64,000 nt of DNA from Annona cherimola (GCA_030490835.1 CM059971.1:77332224-77396223), one strand, 5' to 3'; positions 47,489 through 57,001 are shown, counted from the first letter of the stretch. Numbers and translations: made by a program. Notes: a model not told the origin generated them from the sequence alone.

Positions 47489-48465
47489 ATAATTTAGAAA
47501 TATTTTTATATTTTAAGATATTGTTGTTATATTTTCTTTTATTGTAAAAATTTATAGAATTTGAAGGATTTCAAATGAATTTATTTAACGTAAAAAATCA
47601 TTATAAAAATAAATCAAATATTTATAAAATTAGCATCCTTGCTTTAAGGGTTTTTCAAAAAAAGAGGTAATTTTCTTAAACAAAAATTATAAACAGTAAA
47701 TTTTTTTAATAAAAGATTAGATTTGCCAAATTGTTAAACTTAGAGGGTTAGTTTTGCAAATTTGAAAAGTCAAAATGTCAATACTACAAAAAATAATAAT
47801 AACGGGGCAGAAGCAATTTCCTCTAAAACGGCTGTTTTTGCTAAGGATCACATTTGCAAAACTCTCAAACTCATAGAGGTTTGGATTACAAAAACCCCTT
47901 CATCAAACAGCTCCAACGCTTCATGCGAGGTCCAGGCTTGGAAAGTGGACTGGGTATGCGAAGTGCAATCCGCCGCCGTCCCATTTTTATCCCCCTATGA
48001 AGAAAAACCAGGCAAATATTAGAGCAGCTAGGTAGATGTGCAGCTTAGAGAAGCGCGGTAGAGTCTTCCTTCTCACACTAATCGGCAACGACGACCACCA
48101 CCTCAGCCCCACCCTTCTCGATGCCATCCTAGCCGCCCTCAGCCGTGTCCGGGCCGAAGCGACCCCAGGTTCCGCTCTAGTCACCGCCGCTGAGGGCAAC
48201 TTCTTCTCCAATGGCTTCGATCTCAACTGGGCTAAGGCCACCGGTCCCCACCACTTTGCCGACCGGTTCCGACACATGGGCTCGAAACTCCGACAGATCA
48301 TGGCTCAACTCATCTCTTTCCCTATGCCGACCGTCGCTGCAGTCACTGGCCACGCCGCCGCGGCCGATTTCGTTCTCGCGCTGGCCTACGACTACATTCA
48401 TATGCGGAAAGACCGAGGGCTTATCTACATGTGCGAGCTCGACATCGGCCTTGACATCCCCGATA

Positions 48466-48473
48466 GTGCCATG
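48466..48473. repeat. 8-bp TSD of the hAT in ECI, left
   Basis: GTGCCATG is repeated exactly at 49386-49393. Confidence 0.95.
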
Positions 48474-49385
48474 TAGGGGTGTAAATAGGGTTGGGTTCAA
48501 CCCGAGCCCGCATCAACCCGAACCGATTTATTCCATGGTTGGGTTGAGGTTTTGACAATTTAGTTTTTAAAAAATGGGTTCAACCCGACCCGATTTTAAA
48601 AATGGGTTGGGTTAGGGGTCGGTCAACCCGACCCGACCCGATTTCATAAGATATGTATTTACATATATTTATGAGAGTGTATTTCATTCATATTGCTTAG
48701 ATATTTAAATAAAATTGTGTTGAGTTTGGAAATTCGTTTGACTATTTGGTTGTCAAATGTTGTTTGAATTTATTTGGTTTGGAAATATATTTGGTTAATT
48801 AGTTGTGAAATTGTGTTTGGATTATTTGGTTATATTGCATCGTAAATAGGTTGTTTAGATATTTGCTCGCATTGGTGATTTAGAATAACATAACAGGTCA
48901 ACTGAGAACTTAAGATGTTTGTAGCTTTAATTGGAAGCCAACTAAGAAGGTAAGTAAGACTATAATATTCATTTTTCTATTTTGCATAATTTACTGTAAT
49001 AATTTTACTTGGCTTTCACTTTTTAACTTGCAGAAGACATCGATTGCTCAAAAATACAAAAACAAAAAAACGAATCAATTACTAAACTTATCCTCCACTT
49101 TTGAGCTATTTAGAACTTTTATTGGTACTTATTGTTTTTATAATTATCATTATTTTTATTATTTTAGAAATTCAGGTGAACAAAACTTTAACTAGCATTG
49201 ATAACATGTGTAATCTATTAGCCCGATTTCTAACCCGAACCGAACCGATTTGAGGTGGGTTGAAATAGAGTTGGGTTAAGATGTGAAAAGTAGGGTTGAA
49301 AGTAGGGTTGGGTTGTGATTTTACAAGGTGGGTTAGGGTTGTATTTGTGCAAACCCGAGTCAACCCGACCCGATTTACACCCCTA
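48474..49385. mobile_element. Non-autonomous hAT element, family A, in ECI
   Basis: This 912-bp element starts TAGGGGTGTAAAT and ends ATTTACACCCCTA, a perfect 13-bp terminal inverted repeat. A perfect 8-bp target duplication flanks it. Subterminal CAACCCGACCCGA motifs crowd both ends, consistent with transposase-binding clusters. The interior is AT-rich and codes for nothing. All these features are typical of hAT deletion derivatives. The perfect TIR and TSD indicate a young insertion. Confidence 0.95.
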
Positions 49386-49393
49386 GTGCCATG
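49386..49393. repeat. 8-bp TSD of the hAT in ECI, right
   Basis: GTGCCATG matches 48466-48473. Its ATG (49391-49393) is in frame with the rest of ECI. Confidence 0.95.
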
Positions 49394-49749
49394 GCGTTGA
49401 TCAGGTCGAAGATCAGCGCGCCGAGGGCTCGGCGCGAGTTATTGCTGCGCGCAGCGAGGATGAAGGCCGAGGAGGCAGTGGAAATGGGGATCATCGATGC
49501 GGCGCACGATAGCCGGGAGGAGACGGTAGAAGCTGCGGTGCGCCGGGCGGAGGAGCTGGCAGGTAGGAAGTGGAAGGGGAGGGTGTATGCATCGATCAGG
49601 AAAGCGACGTTTGCTGAGGCGTCGGATATTTTGGGGCTGGCGGAGAGGGCTTCGCGCCTTTGATTGGCGATTAACCGCAGATCCGACGGACCAATCCAGA
49701 AAGATCTTATCTTCTTGCAATACTAGCCGTACGTTTTTCTCTCGTATTG

Positions 49750-49811
49750 TATATTCACCTAAATTTATTTGGAAATTTTCATATAGCCCTACCTTACTTC
49801 CCTTGCTTTGC
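49750..49811 (+). repeat. Outer 62-bp direct repeat, left copy
   Basis: It starts TATATTCACCTAAATTTATT and ends GCTTTGC. It differs from 52596-52657 at only two positions (ACCTTAC against ACGTTAC, and CCCTTGC against CCCTCGC). It abuts the left inverted repeat. Confidence 0.9.
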
Positions 49812-49998
49812 GCCATAGACTCTCTAACTATGCGTATTGGCATTTTGGACCCCAACGTTTGCGTATTAGCATTTTAGACTTCCAAAAGTTTCGACCTTTG
49901 CATTTTACCCCCGCGCCCTCACGGTGTCAAAAAATCAAGGTCTGGCCGTTCAAAATGACGAGAATACCCATGATAGAAAAAGCAGAGGCCATGACACA
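49808..49998 (+). repeat. Inverted repeat arm, left (Pack-MULE candidate)
   Basis: It runs from TTGCGCCATAGAC through TGCGTATTGGCATTTTGG and ATGACGAGAATACCCATGAT to GGCCATGACAC. It pairs with 52399-52595 on the opposite strand with scattered differences. Confidence 0.85.
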
Positions 49999-50012
49999 AG
50001 GCAATATCTTAT

Positions 50013-50258
50013 ATGGATCATTTCCAAAATAGTAGGTTTGTGGAGTCCGTGCTTGATGTTTATTGGGAACTTCCACAGGTGGCCGGACCATCCCTCACTC
50101 ATCAAACAAGATATGATCCTGCTCATGTGCCTGATCCAATTATTGAAGACGGGCAATATGGTTTATTTCAAAAGCTAGGTTTAACAGGGTTTGAGACATC
50201 TGTTTTCAATGGATACACTTTGATGATTTATCTACAAATCTCTCCACCTAGCATTTAG
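50013..50258 (+). other. Unidentified open frame inside the inverted-repeat unit
   Basis: This 81-codon frame reads like real protein (FVESVLDVYWELPQVAGPSL, YDPAHVPDPIIEDGQYGLFQ) rather than low-complexity sequence. I cannot assign a family. It lies just inside the left arm, opposite in direction to the oxidase pseudogene, so it may be a second captured exon. No upstream exon or promoter is visible. Confidence 0.35.
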
Positions 50259-50682
50259 GTCTGTAGAAAAATCAACTGAAAGACTTTTGATCAGCTATAT
50301 AGTTCATGGACTCTTGTGGGCTGGCAAATGGCATACGTGTGCTCCATGTTTCTTATTCATTTCAAGCTGGGTGTAAGCGTTATTTATGTTTCTTCTCACA
50401 AGAGTACAATTTGACAATCATTGTCGATGACATTTGTTGGAGGCTGGACACTTTTTTTTTCATACACTTTTTTGTTCTGTGTCACCAACATCAACAGTTT
50501 TCTTTAAAAGCTATCAGATAGTTGTAACCAACCATACATAGTCATCAGGCTTGTTTTACCGTATTCTATCTTTATTCTTCAAGTTCTATAACTAGATTAT
50601 GATTAATGTCAAAAAGAAAAAGTAAAAAATAATGAATCCAAGTTTGTCTTTCATTCCCCCCCCTTTGTGCACCTCTTGCTAC

Positions 50683-52381
50683 CTAAGTCTGAATGCTCGA
50701 GTCCTTGCAAACCCTGGCGTCGGTGAAAACTAGGCCTGATTTGCACAAGTATCTCTTACTGGGATTGCAGTGCTTATCTTCAGAACAGATGCACTGCCCT
50801 TCCATTGCACACCCATCTTCCCCGCCGGTGGCTTTCCTCAGTAACACTTCGTGGGACTAATCGCTGGAGAAGATGCCTTGTGGGTCCAGTTGCTTCTTGG
50901 CTGCCATGAACTTGCTAAAATTGGGGTATTTCTGCTGCACTCCAACGAAAGCAGCATTTCGATTCTTGCCCCAGTGAGGTTTGGCCTTGTGCTTGAAGAA
51001 AGCCATCTGCTCCAGCTCTTCCCAAACATCCTGGTTGAGCCTGGGCATCAACGGGTCGTCTACATGGTAGTAATTGAAGTCCACCACCACAGAATCCTCT
51101 GACTGTCCAAGATAAGCCGCAGAAGCCCTTATAAAACGTATCAACAACCCGTTGTAGACGTCCACCCCACAAAAATTATCTGGATGCAGATCCCTCAGCT
51201 TCTCAACATCCACGAGAAGTCTCTAAATTTAGGAGCAGTGAAAATGGTTGTGGTCTCATAAAAGCGGAGCCCTTTGTATCTGGGGTCCCAAGCGCAAGAG
51301 CTAGCAATGTCAGCCGCTGAGGAATGCTGACATGAGCCGGAGGTCTGCATTCGACCTTAGCGGCCAATGACAGGGTAGCCCGTGAATATAAAGTCGTTCT
51401 TCAGGCCATTAGCAATCAACTTCTTGTATGCCAATGTAGAATCTGCCATGACACATTTTCCTTTGACGTTTCTCACTAACTCAAATCCCTTCTCTGCATC
51501 ATATATAGGAATCTGAAATGAGAATTAATGAATAAGGGATTCGAAAAACAAAAAATGGGGGTTTGTGAACAACCAAACGTGTGACACCTGTAGTCCTGAC
51601 CCTAGAAAAGATTGGGATGGGCGCAGACTGGAAACAGATGAAGTCGTTCTTCCCATCCCCGGAGGTGTTTGAAGGAACACGATCATCATGCCTGTAAACA
51701 GCTTGACGCCATGATGGGTACCAGGTTATATCTGCAAATTCATGGCTCTGAGCATGACCCACGAACGCATCTTCCAACCCAACGTCGTTTTTGAATGAAT
51801 AGGTGATGCTTCTTTTGAATCCAGACTCTAACGACAGCGTTATCTGCAGTCGTCATCAGTTCAATTCAGTTTCATGCATCAGTAGATACATCAAACTCAG
51901 AGCATTGGAAAGCAGAAGAATTTACCTTTGAGACGACGCCCAACAAGCCCAGCGAGACTCTTGCTGCATTGAACAGCGGATCACAAGGGCCAAGTCGGAT
52001 GATCTTGGCGTATCCCTCGGACGCCCCAACAGGAACAACAAGGCTCATCCCAACGACATGATCGTGAACAGAGCCTCCTTTACCCCACCACGAGCTGCCA
52101 TGAAATCCTGTCCCAACAATTCCTCCAATGTTCACGCCTTCCCAGTAAGGAGTAGGCATCAGGCTCAGCCCCGCCTCTTCCACCTTATTAATCAAATCCC
52201 GAAGACCCACTCTTGAATCCACCATCACTGTCTGCTCTGCGACATTCACTTGGATGTTTGTGTTGTATTTGCCCGTGCTGATCACTATCGCGCTGCTTCT
52301 TGATGCTTCGACTGCGGATGGGCACGTCAGTTTTGGGATGTCGTGGCCGAAGCCGCTCACCACCTTTACTTTCAGTTTCCT
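50683..52381 (-). pseudogene. GULLO: L-gulonolactone oxidase pseudogene, first exon missing
   Basis: This is a plant L-gulono-1,4-lactone oxidase, a secretory-pathway FAD enzyme family linked to ascorbate formation. Exon A (52381-51926) starts at an AG acceptor, encodes KVKVVSGFGHDIPKLTCPSA and continues into the FAD-binding part with YWEGVNIGGIVGTGFHGSSW. An 82-bp intron (51844-51925) leads to exon B (51843-51588, FKRSITYSFKND, FADITWYPSWRQAVYRHDDR). A 75-bp intron (51513-51587) leads to exon C (51512-50683), with FIFTGYPVIGR, KPHWGKNRN and a Cys-rich tail CAMEGQCICSEDKHC. Breaks are a TAA at 51357-51359 (probably from CAA), a 1-bp loss near 51220, and a TAG at 50857-50859 (Trp in relatives). 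Exons B and C do not join in phase with the obvious splice sites. The exon for the signal peptide and N-terminus is absent, ending at the right inverted repeat. Confidence 0.9.
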
Positions 52382-52398
52382 CTAGGTGGCCGGTCTGG

Positions 52399-52595
52399 TG
52401 TCGTGGCATCTGCTTTTTCTGTCATGAGTATTCTCGTCATTTAGGACGGCCAGATGCTAATCTTTTGATGTCGTGAGGGCGCAGGGGGTAAAATGCAAAG
52501 GTCGAAACTTTTGGAGGTCTAAAATGCTAATACGCAAACATCGGGGCCCAAAATGCCAATACGCATGGTTAGAGGGTCTATGGTGCAATTTTCCC
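52399..52595 (-). repeat. Inverted repeat arm, right (Pack-MULE candidate)
   Basis: Read on the minus strand it starts GGGAAAATTGCACCATAGAC and matches the left arm 49808-49998 throughout. Confidence 0.85.
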
Positions 52596-52657
52596 TATAT
52601 TCACCTAAATTTATTTGGAAATTTTCATATAGCCCTACGTTACTTCCCTCGCTTTGC
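52596..52657 (+). repeat. Outer 62-bp direct repeat, right copy
   Basis: It matches 49750-49811 with two differences. Here it directly follows the outer end of the right arm and runs into the minus-strand frame 52823-52635, whose stop codon lies within it. Confidence 0.9.
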
Positions 52658-52823
52658 AATTATTTTGGAAAAAGGCATTTAATTGTTCATTGAAATTATT
52701 GGCAACGGGACCCGCTGTCGATCTGCGAAAACCCATTTTCAGCGGAATTTGGTACTCATCCGGGGCATTATAGATCTCCGTGAAGATCTTAACCAACTTC
52801 GTAGTCCACAGCAAAATCTGCAA
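52635..52823 (-). other. Unidentified gene fragment next to the inverted-repeat unit
   Basis: This 62-codon minus-strand frame has protein-like composition (LVKIFTEIYNAPDEYQIPLK, GPVANNFNEQLNAFF) but no family I can name. Its last codons and stop fall inside the 62-bp repeat, so a copy of its 3' end also lies at 49750-49811. It may be a terminal exon of a host gene. Confidence 0.35.
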
Positions 52824-52829
52824 CGGGCT

Positions 52830-54170
52830 TTAATAATATTCCATAGCGCCGATTTTGGATGAATCATGATTCAAAACAGGCCGTATGCAATCTTTCGATT
52901 TGTGATGTAACTTTCTCATATATAAATTGGAATTTTTTTTTATCGCCATATATACATTGGAATTGGAAAGACTTGTACCAATGATAAATTATTAATCGTT
53001 CAAACAATTTTCAATTTACACCTTTCATATTCGTTAATTATTCAATTATCTTACTTTCTTTATTTTTATTTTTATTTCTTCTCTTACTCCTCCGCTCAAC
53101 TATCCTACTTTCTTTATTCCCGCGTTCAGAAAAAAAAAAAAAAAAAAACTATTCTACCTATTCCTATTTGACCCATGTCATATTCGCCACGTTATATTCC
53201 GCTCCCACTGTTTCATTCTACTCCCACCGTTCACAAGATCACATCTTACCAAACAGTAATAACTATTTTAGGGCTGTACCAACTCAGCATGGAGTGGTTT
53301 CTGGCTTTTTGACAAAGGAGGAGAGGATTGGCACTCGGGGAGAGACGGAGGAAGAGGAATTGGATTTGGTAACGCACTTAGCTTTAGCGACGTGGTATAA
53401 TATACAATTTATTTTATTTAAAGAATTTTTATATGTATTTTGTACGCCAAAGCATGAAGTGAAAAAGAACATATTTTAATAATTGTGTGAATAATATGAT
53501 ATAATACGGGTAAATTTGGAATAAAGAGGGTAGTTGAAAATAAAATGATTAGAGTATAGATGTAAAATTGGAAAAGTGAGGTTGTTAGATAGCTAATATG
53601 TCTAATAATTTATAAGAGAATACAGCGGAGAGAGAAAACAATGAAAAACCATCAATGTATGTTACCAATTGGCAATGTGAATTTTGGTGGTACAATGAGA
53701 AAGGGGGGAAAGTGAGAAAGATAAAATTTTGAAAATTGAGTGAATAATATGATATGATAAAGGTGAAATTAGAATAAACAATATGACTATAAAAAAAAGT
53801 GAAGTATAAGGGGTAAAGTTCAACAAACTAGGGTTGTTAAATAATTAAGGTGTAAAATTATTTATGAGAGAATACATGAAATAGAGAAAAAAACCATGAG
53901 AAATCTTTCCCATACATTAGGTGTGTTTGTTCAACAATAAAAATTTTTGATTTAAAACTTTTTACTCTCGATATTATTTTTTAGCATCTTCTGATACAAC
54001 TAAAGAAAAAATTCAGTCCAGGTACTTGCAGGTCAATCCTTAGGGTACCCAAAATCAAGTAGATTCAATTTTCATATACCTACCCCCATACGATCAGTTT
54101 CGGTTATGATTATAAAACACCCACTGGAATTCGAGTAGAGTCAATTCTATATGTAATATTCTATTAGCTT
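52830..54170. other. AT-rich intergenic DNA, no gene seen
   Basis: Possible decayed M3-like pieces occur (52980-53270, 53480-53890, 53920-54000), the last starting AGGTGTGTTTG. A long A-run lies at 53130-53148. No coding signature was seen. Confidence 0.4.
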
Positions 54171-55640
54171 GTTACCTATCTAACACACGACTGGTGACAA
54201 TCCCTTCCCTTGACTTCTAGTGATTTCATTTTCTCTCAAACCTTAATACCCGTCAACCTAGCCATAGTTGGTGTTGTCGCATGCATCTTCGACCTCTCTC
54301 CCTACAATGCTTCTCTCTCCCGGTGTTCTTCTCCTCTTCCCATTTTATCTTTCTTCCTAACTCAAAAGCCCTAGTAGTCGTTAACTTAACCATAGTTGCC
54401 ATTACCACTTGCATCTCCATCCTCTCTCCCCTTCCGTGCTTTTCTCTTCCAACTGTTGTCTCTCTTCTATCCCAAAATTCGTAGTTTAGCACTTCTTTCC
54501 TCCAGCATTCCTCTCTCCTAAACCCCTCTCGCCTCCTACCCCACTCCCCTCTCTAGCTCCTCAACCCTTCGATACTCTTCTTCCCTTCAACCCCTCTCCC
54601 TTTTCCACTCCTTTCCCTTGGGTCCCTCTCACCTCCAGCACTTCCCTTCCCTTCAGCCCCAAATTGTTCTGGCTATGGGTACTACACATGTTAGAAATGT
54701 TATATTTAACGCTAAGGGGGCCTCCCTGATGATACCAAGCAAATTGAGATCTACAACCTCTTCAGCAAATTCCATGGCCATGAATTTCGTCAACTTCGCA
54801 CTTCTAGCCAATTGCTCTGGTTTATATTTTTCTTTTCACTTTAGACTGTGGAAGCCTTTTGAAATATCCAATTGAATTCCAAGTTTTTAGTTTGACATGG
54901 ACTTCACTAAATTTCTGTTCATTCATCTTAGAAACTAGAAATTTTAATATTTTTTGAAGTTTCTTACATTTGGATTCCAAAATCCAGTTCCTCTCTACAA
55001 GCAGTTGACTTGACTTTTGTGAATTCTATATGGAGCTTGAATTTCATGCACATGAATTTGAATTGAATTAATTTCAAATTTCAACATCCAAGATGGTTCC
55101 CGATTTGTTACTTTGTTTTGTCTATTGCTAAAGCAATTAACTTCACTTTCGTGAATTCTACGTGGAACTTGCATTTCATGCACATGAATTTGAATTGAAT
55201 TAATTTCGAATTTTAGCATTCAAAGTGGTTCTTGGTTCTTTACTTTGTTTTGTTGATTGCTACTACTATTTCGTGTCTTGTGGGTTGACAACAAATTTCT
55301 ATCTTTTTTATGGAGATTGTAAATTCCTAATTAATTCAATGTAGTTTGCAAGAAATTAGATAATATGTGTTGCTAACTAATTTCTAGTGCATTTAAACTA
55401 TTTTTTGTGGCTTAACATTGGATTGTTTCATGCAACTGTTTGGCAACATGTTTATTCTTGCTCATGATTTTTTAGGTGTGGCTTAATATTGGACTGGTTC
55501 ATGCATCTGTTTGGTAGCATGTTTATACTCATGAATTTTTAAGTGTTTGTAATAGTTGGATGATTTTTTATTAAAAGTTCCATGCTTCTATTAATTGTTT
55601 TATGATTTCCTTACAGCTATTTGTAATTGAATTTGGTAGA
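54170..55640 (+). repeat. Pyrimidine-rich segment and tandem duplications
   Basis: A C/T-rich region (54170-54660) holds a diverged repeat (about 54257-54320 and 54387-54450). A 132-bp unit is duplicated in tandem at 54996-55127 and 55128-55259, sharing CATGCACATGAATTTGAATT. A 71-bp unit starting GTGGCTTAAYATTGG repeats at 55407 and 55478. It resembles leader plus intron DNA of a plant gene, but no exon could be identified. Confidence 0.55.
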
Positions 55641-55983
55641 TTGTTTATTTTCTCTCATGATTTTTTTAATTGTCTAAATATTCGGCCTTACATTTTTTAA
55701 TAGAACCAATTTAGAACAGGAACCAGAACTGACCTGACCTCAAGAGAATATAGTAGGGCATACCTTGAGTAGACTAGGCCTAAAATAGGATAGAATAAGG
55801 ACTTGTAAAATATTGAAAAATAATAATAATAATTTAAGTTGACTGGTCAAAATCCACGTAGGACACCTTAGGTGGCAAGAGTAGACTTTTTGACCAATTG
55901 GACCAAATGAATAATAACGGGTCTTGACTAATTTAAATATGACACGGGTTATATTTATATTTATATTTTTTAATGTTATTTCA

Positions 55984-56085
55984 GCAACCTGTGTAGCTCG
56001 GTTGGCATACAGGTGGTCCAAGTGATCTTAAAGGACTAGGGTTCAAGTAAGGGGTTTCGCAGAAAATAATTAATTTTTGCACTTT
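55984..56085 (+). repeat. tRNA-derived SINE-like fragment
   Basis: TGTAGCTCGGTTGGCATACA matches the tRNA D-arm/A box, and GGGTTCAAGTAAGG, about 45 bases later, matches the B box. The intervening stretch is tRNA-sized. The downstream tail is T-rich. It does not fold as a complete tRNA, so a SINE head is more likely than a gene. Confidence 0.55.
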
Positions 56086-56574
56086 TACCTCCCTAGGCAT
56101 GTGGGCCCCACAGGATAAGATAGGATGAAATTATAACCCTCCTAGATAAGATTTGGTTAAAAATGAATTTAAGTTTAAACTGAATTTTATCTCTACCTCT
56201 CTATCTCTCAGAAGCTACGAACCTTTTTATAAAAAGGAGTTATGAGAGTTGATGGATTGAGGTAGGAGCATCTGTAGGGGGAGAATTTTAGAGAAAGTAG
56301 GTTGCATGAGGAGAGAACTTTTATAAGGCAAGTCGGATTTTATGTGAAAATTGATTTTAGTTCAATGTCGAAATTATTTTTATATAATCGTTATGCATAA
56401 AGCATGTTATAATTTTTATGCTATGCTTGACATGTTTAAATTTTATTATACGCCCGAACTTATTAAGATTGTTATATTTTATTATGCCTTTTATTTTTAT
56501 AAATGCATTGATGTAAACTTAATATGCAATATATATATGAATATTGAAATTATGTCTTAATTATATATATATAT

Positions 56575-56944
56575 ATGGGATATGATCGTGTGCAGTCGGA
56601 CTGCACCGTAATTACGGTGCAGTCCGCTGTAAAATGGACCCCACACATATTAGATTGTAATGAAACTTTATACACTCATTTATCCATATATAAATCATAC
56701 TTTAGACGGTTTAGATGTTGAAAAAACCACTTTAAACTTGATATTTACATTAAACTATTTTATTACGTTGATTTTGCACCATTTTAAGATGGAGACTACA
56801 CACATGTTGGATTTGGATGAAAATTGGTATGGTAATAAAGTGAACAATTCTAAATACAATGGGTGGGGTGGATTTATGGAAAATGATCAGGTGGGGTCCA
56901 CAGTGCATGGACTGCACGGTGCAGTCGCATGCACTGGATCATTT

Positions 56945-56947
<3 letters not shown>
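56575..56947 (-). mobile_element. MITE family M1, reversed copy in (TA)n
   Basis: The ends are GTGCAGTCGGACTGCACCG and GACTGCACGGTGCAGTCGCA, themselves palindromic. The interior matches the family in reverse. A 54-bp (TA)n tract follows and a short one precedes. It is one of the best-preserved copies. Confidence 0.75.

Positions 56948-57001
<54 letters not shown>
56948..57001. repeat. (TA)27 microsatellite
   Basis: An uninterrupted TA run of about 54 bp abuts the M1 MITE. Open frames here are only its translation. Confidence 0.95.

Larger units (their letters stand above)
39605..47775. mobile_element. Large unit bounded by inverted repeats
   Basis: The left arm (39605-39651 plus 39905-40190) and the right arm (47489-47775) are inverted copies. 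Shared phrases include TTAAATTTGCAAAA, TTGTTTAAGAAAATTA, GGCTAATTTTATGGATATTT and AATATCTTAAA, in the same order on opposite strands. The left arm is split by an M3 MITE and the right arm borders the LINE at 43077-47469. The phrase style (GCAAATTTGACCCTCCAAG just outside at 39496) resembles Mutator-like ends. No transposase was seen and the outer borders are uncertain. Confidence 0.5.
48036..49663 (+). pseudogene. ECI: Second enoyl-CoA delta isomerase, split by a hAT insertion
   Basis: The 5' part (48036-48473, 146 codons) and 3' part (49394-49663) together align to the whole ECI at 30746-31465. No stop or frameshift is visible except the insertion. The 5' part has MCSLEKRGRVFLLTLIGNDD, GNFFSNGFDLNW, GHAAAADF and YMCELDIGL with the catalytic-type Glu. 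The 3' part has PRARRELLLRAARMKAEE and ends ASRL; SRL is a strong peroxisomal targeting tripeptide. GHAAAADF has Asp where the intact gene has Gly, beside the oxyanion hole. The insertion lies two residues before the MAL-RSK block. The stop after codon 146 is the TAG that begins the transposon. The duplicated target provides an ATG at 49391 in frame with the 3' part. Parental frame integrity implies it was functional until recently. Confidence 0.9.
49808..52595. mobile_element. Pack-MULE-like unit carrying an oxidase pseudogene
   Basis: Inverted repeats of about 190 bp enclose 2.4 kb of GC-richer, gene-derived sequence. The right arm starts with GGGAAAATTGCACCATAGAC, a style common in plant Mutator-like ends; the left arm lacks its outermost bases. 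Inside lie an L-gulonolactone oxidase pseudogene with introns on the minus strand and an unidentified frame on the plus strand. No transposase is present. Retained introns point to capture at the DNA level. The expected 9-10-bp duplication is not cleanly visible; instead a 62-bp direct repeat flanks the unit. Confidence 0.6.

Noticed and set aside
49172..49363. Minus-strand frame inside the hAT in ECI
   Set aside because: It lies in a non-coding deletion derivative. The Asn/Pro/Thr pattern comes from the CAACCCGACCCGA subterminal repeats.
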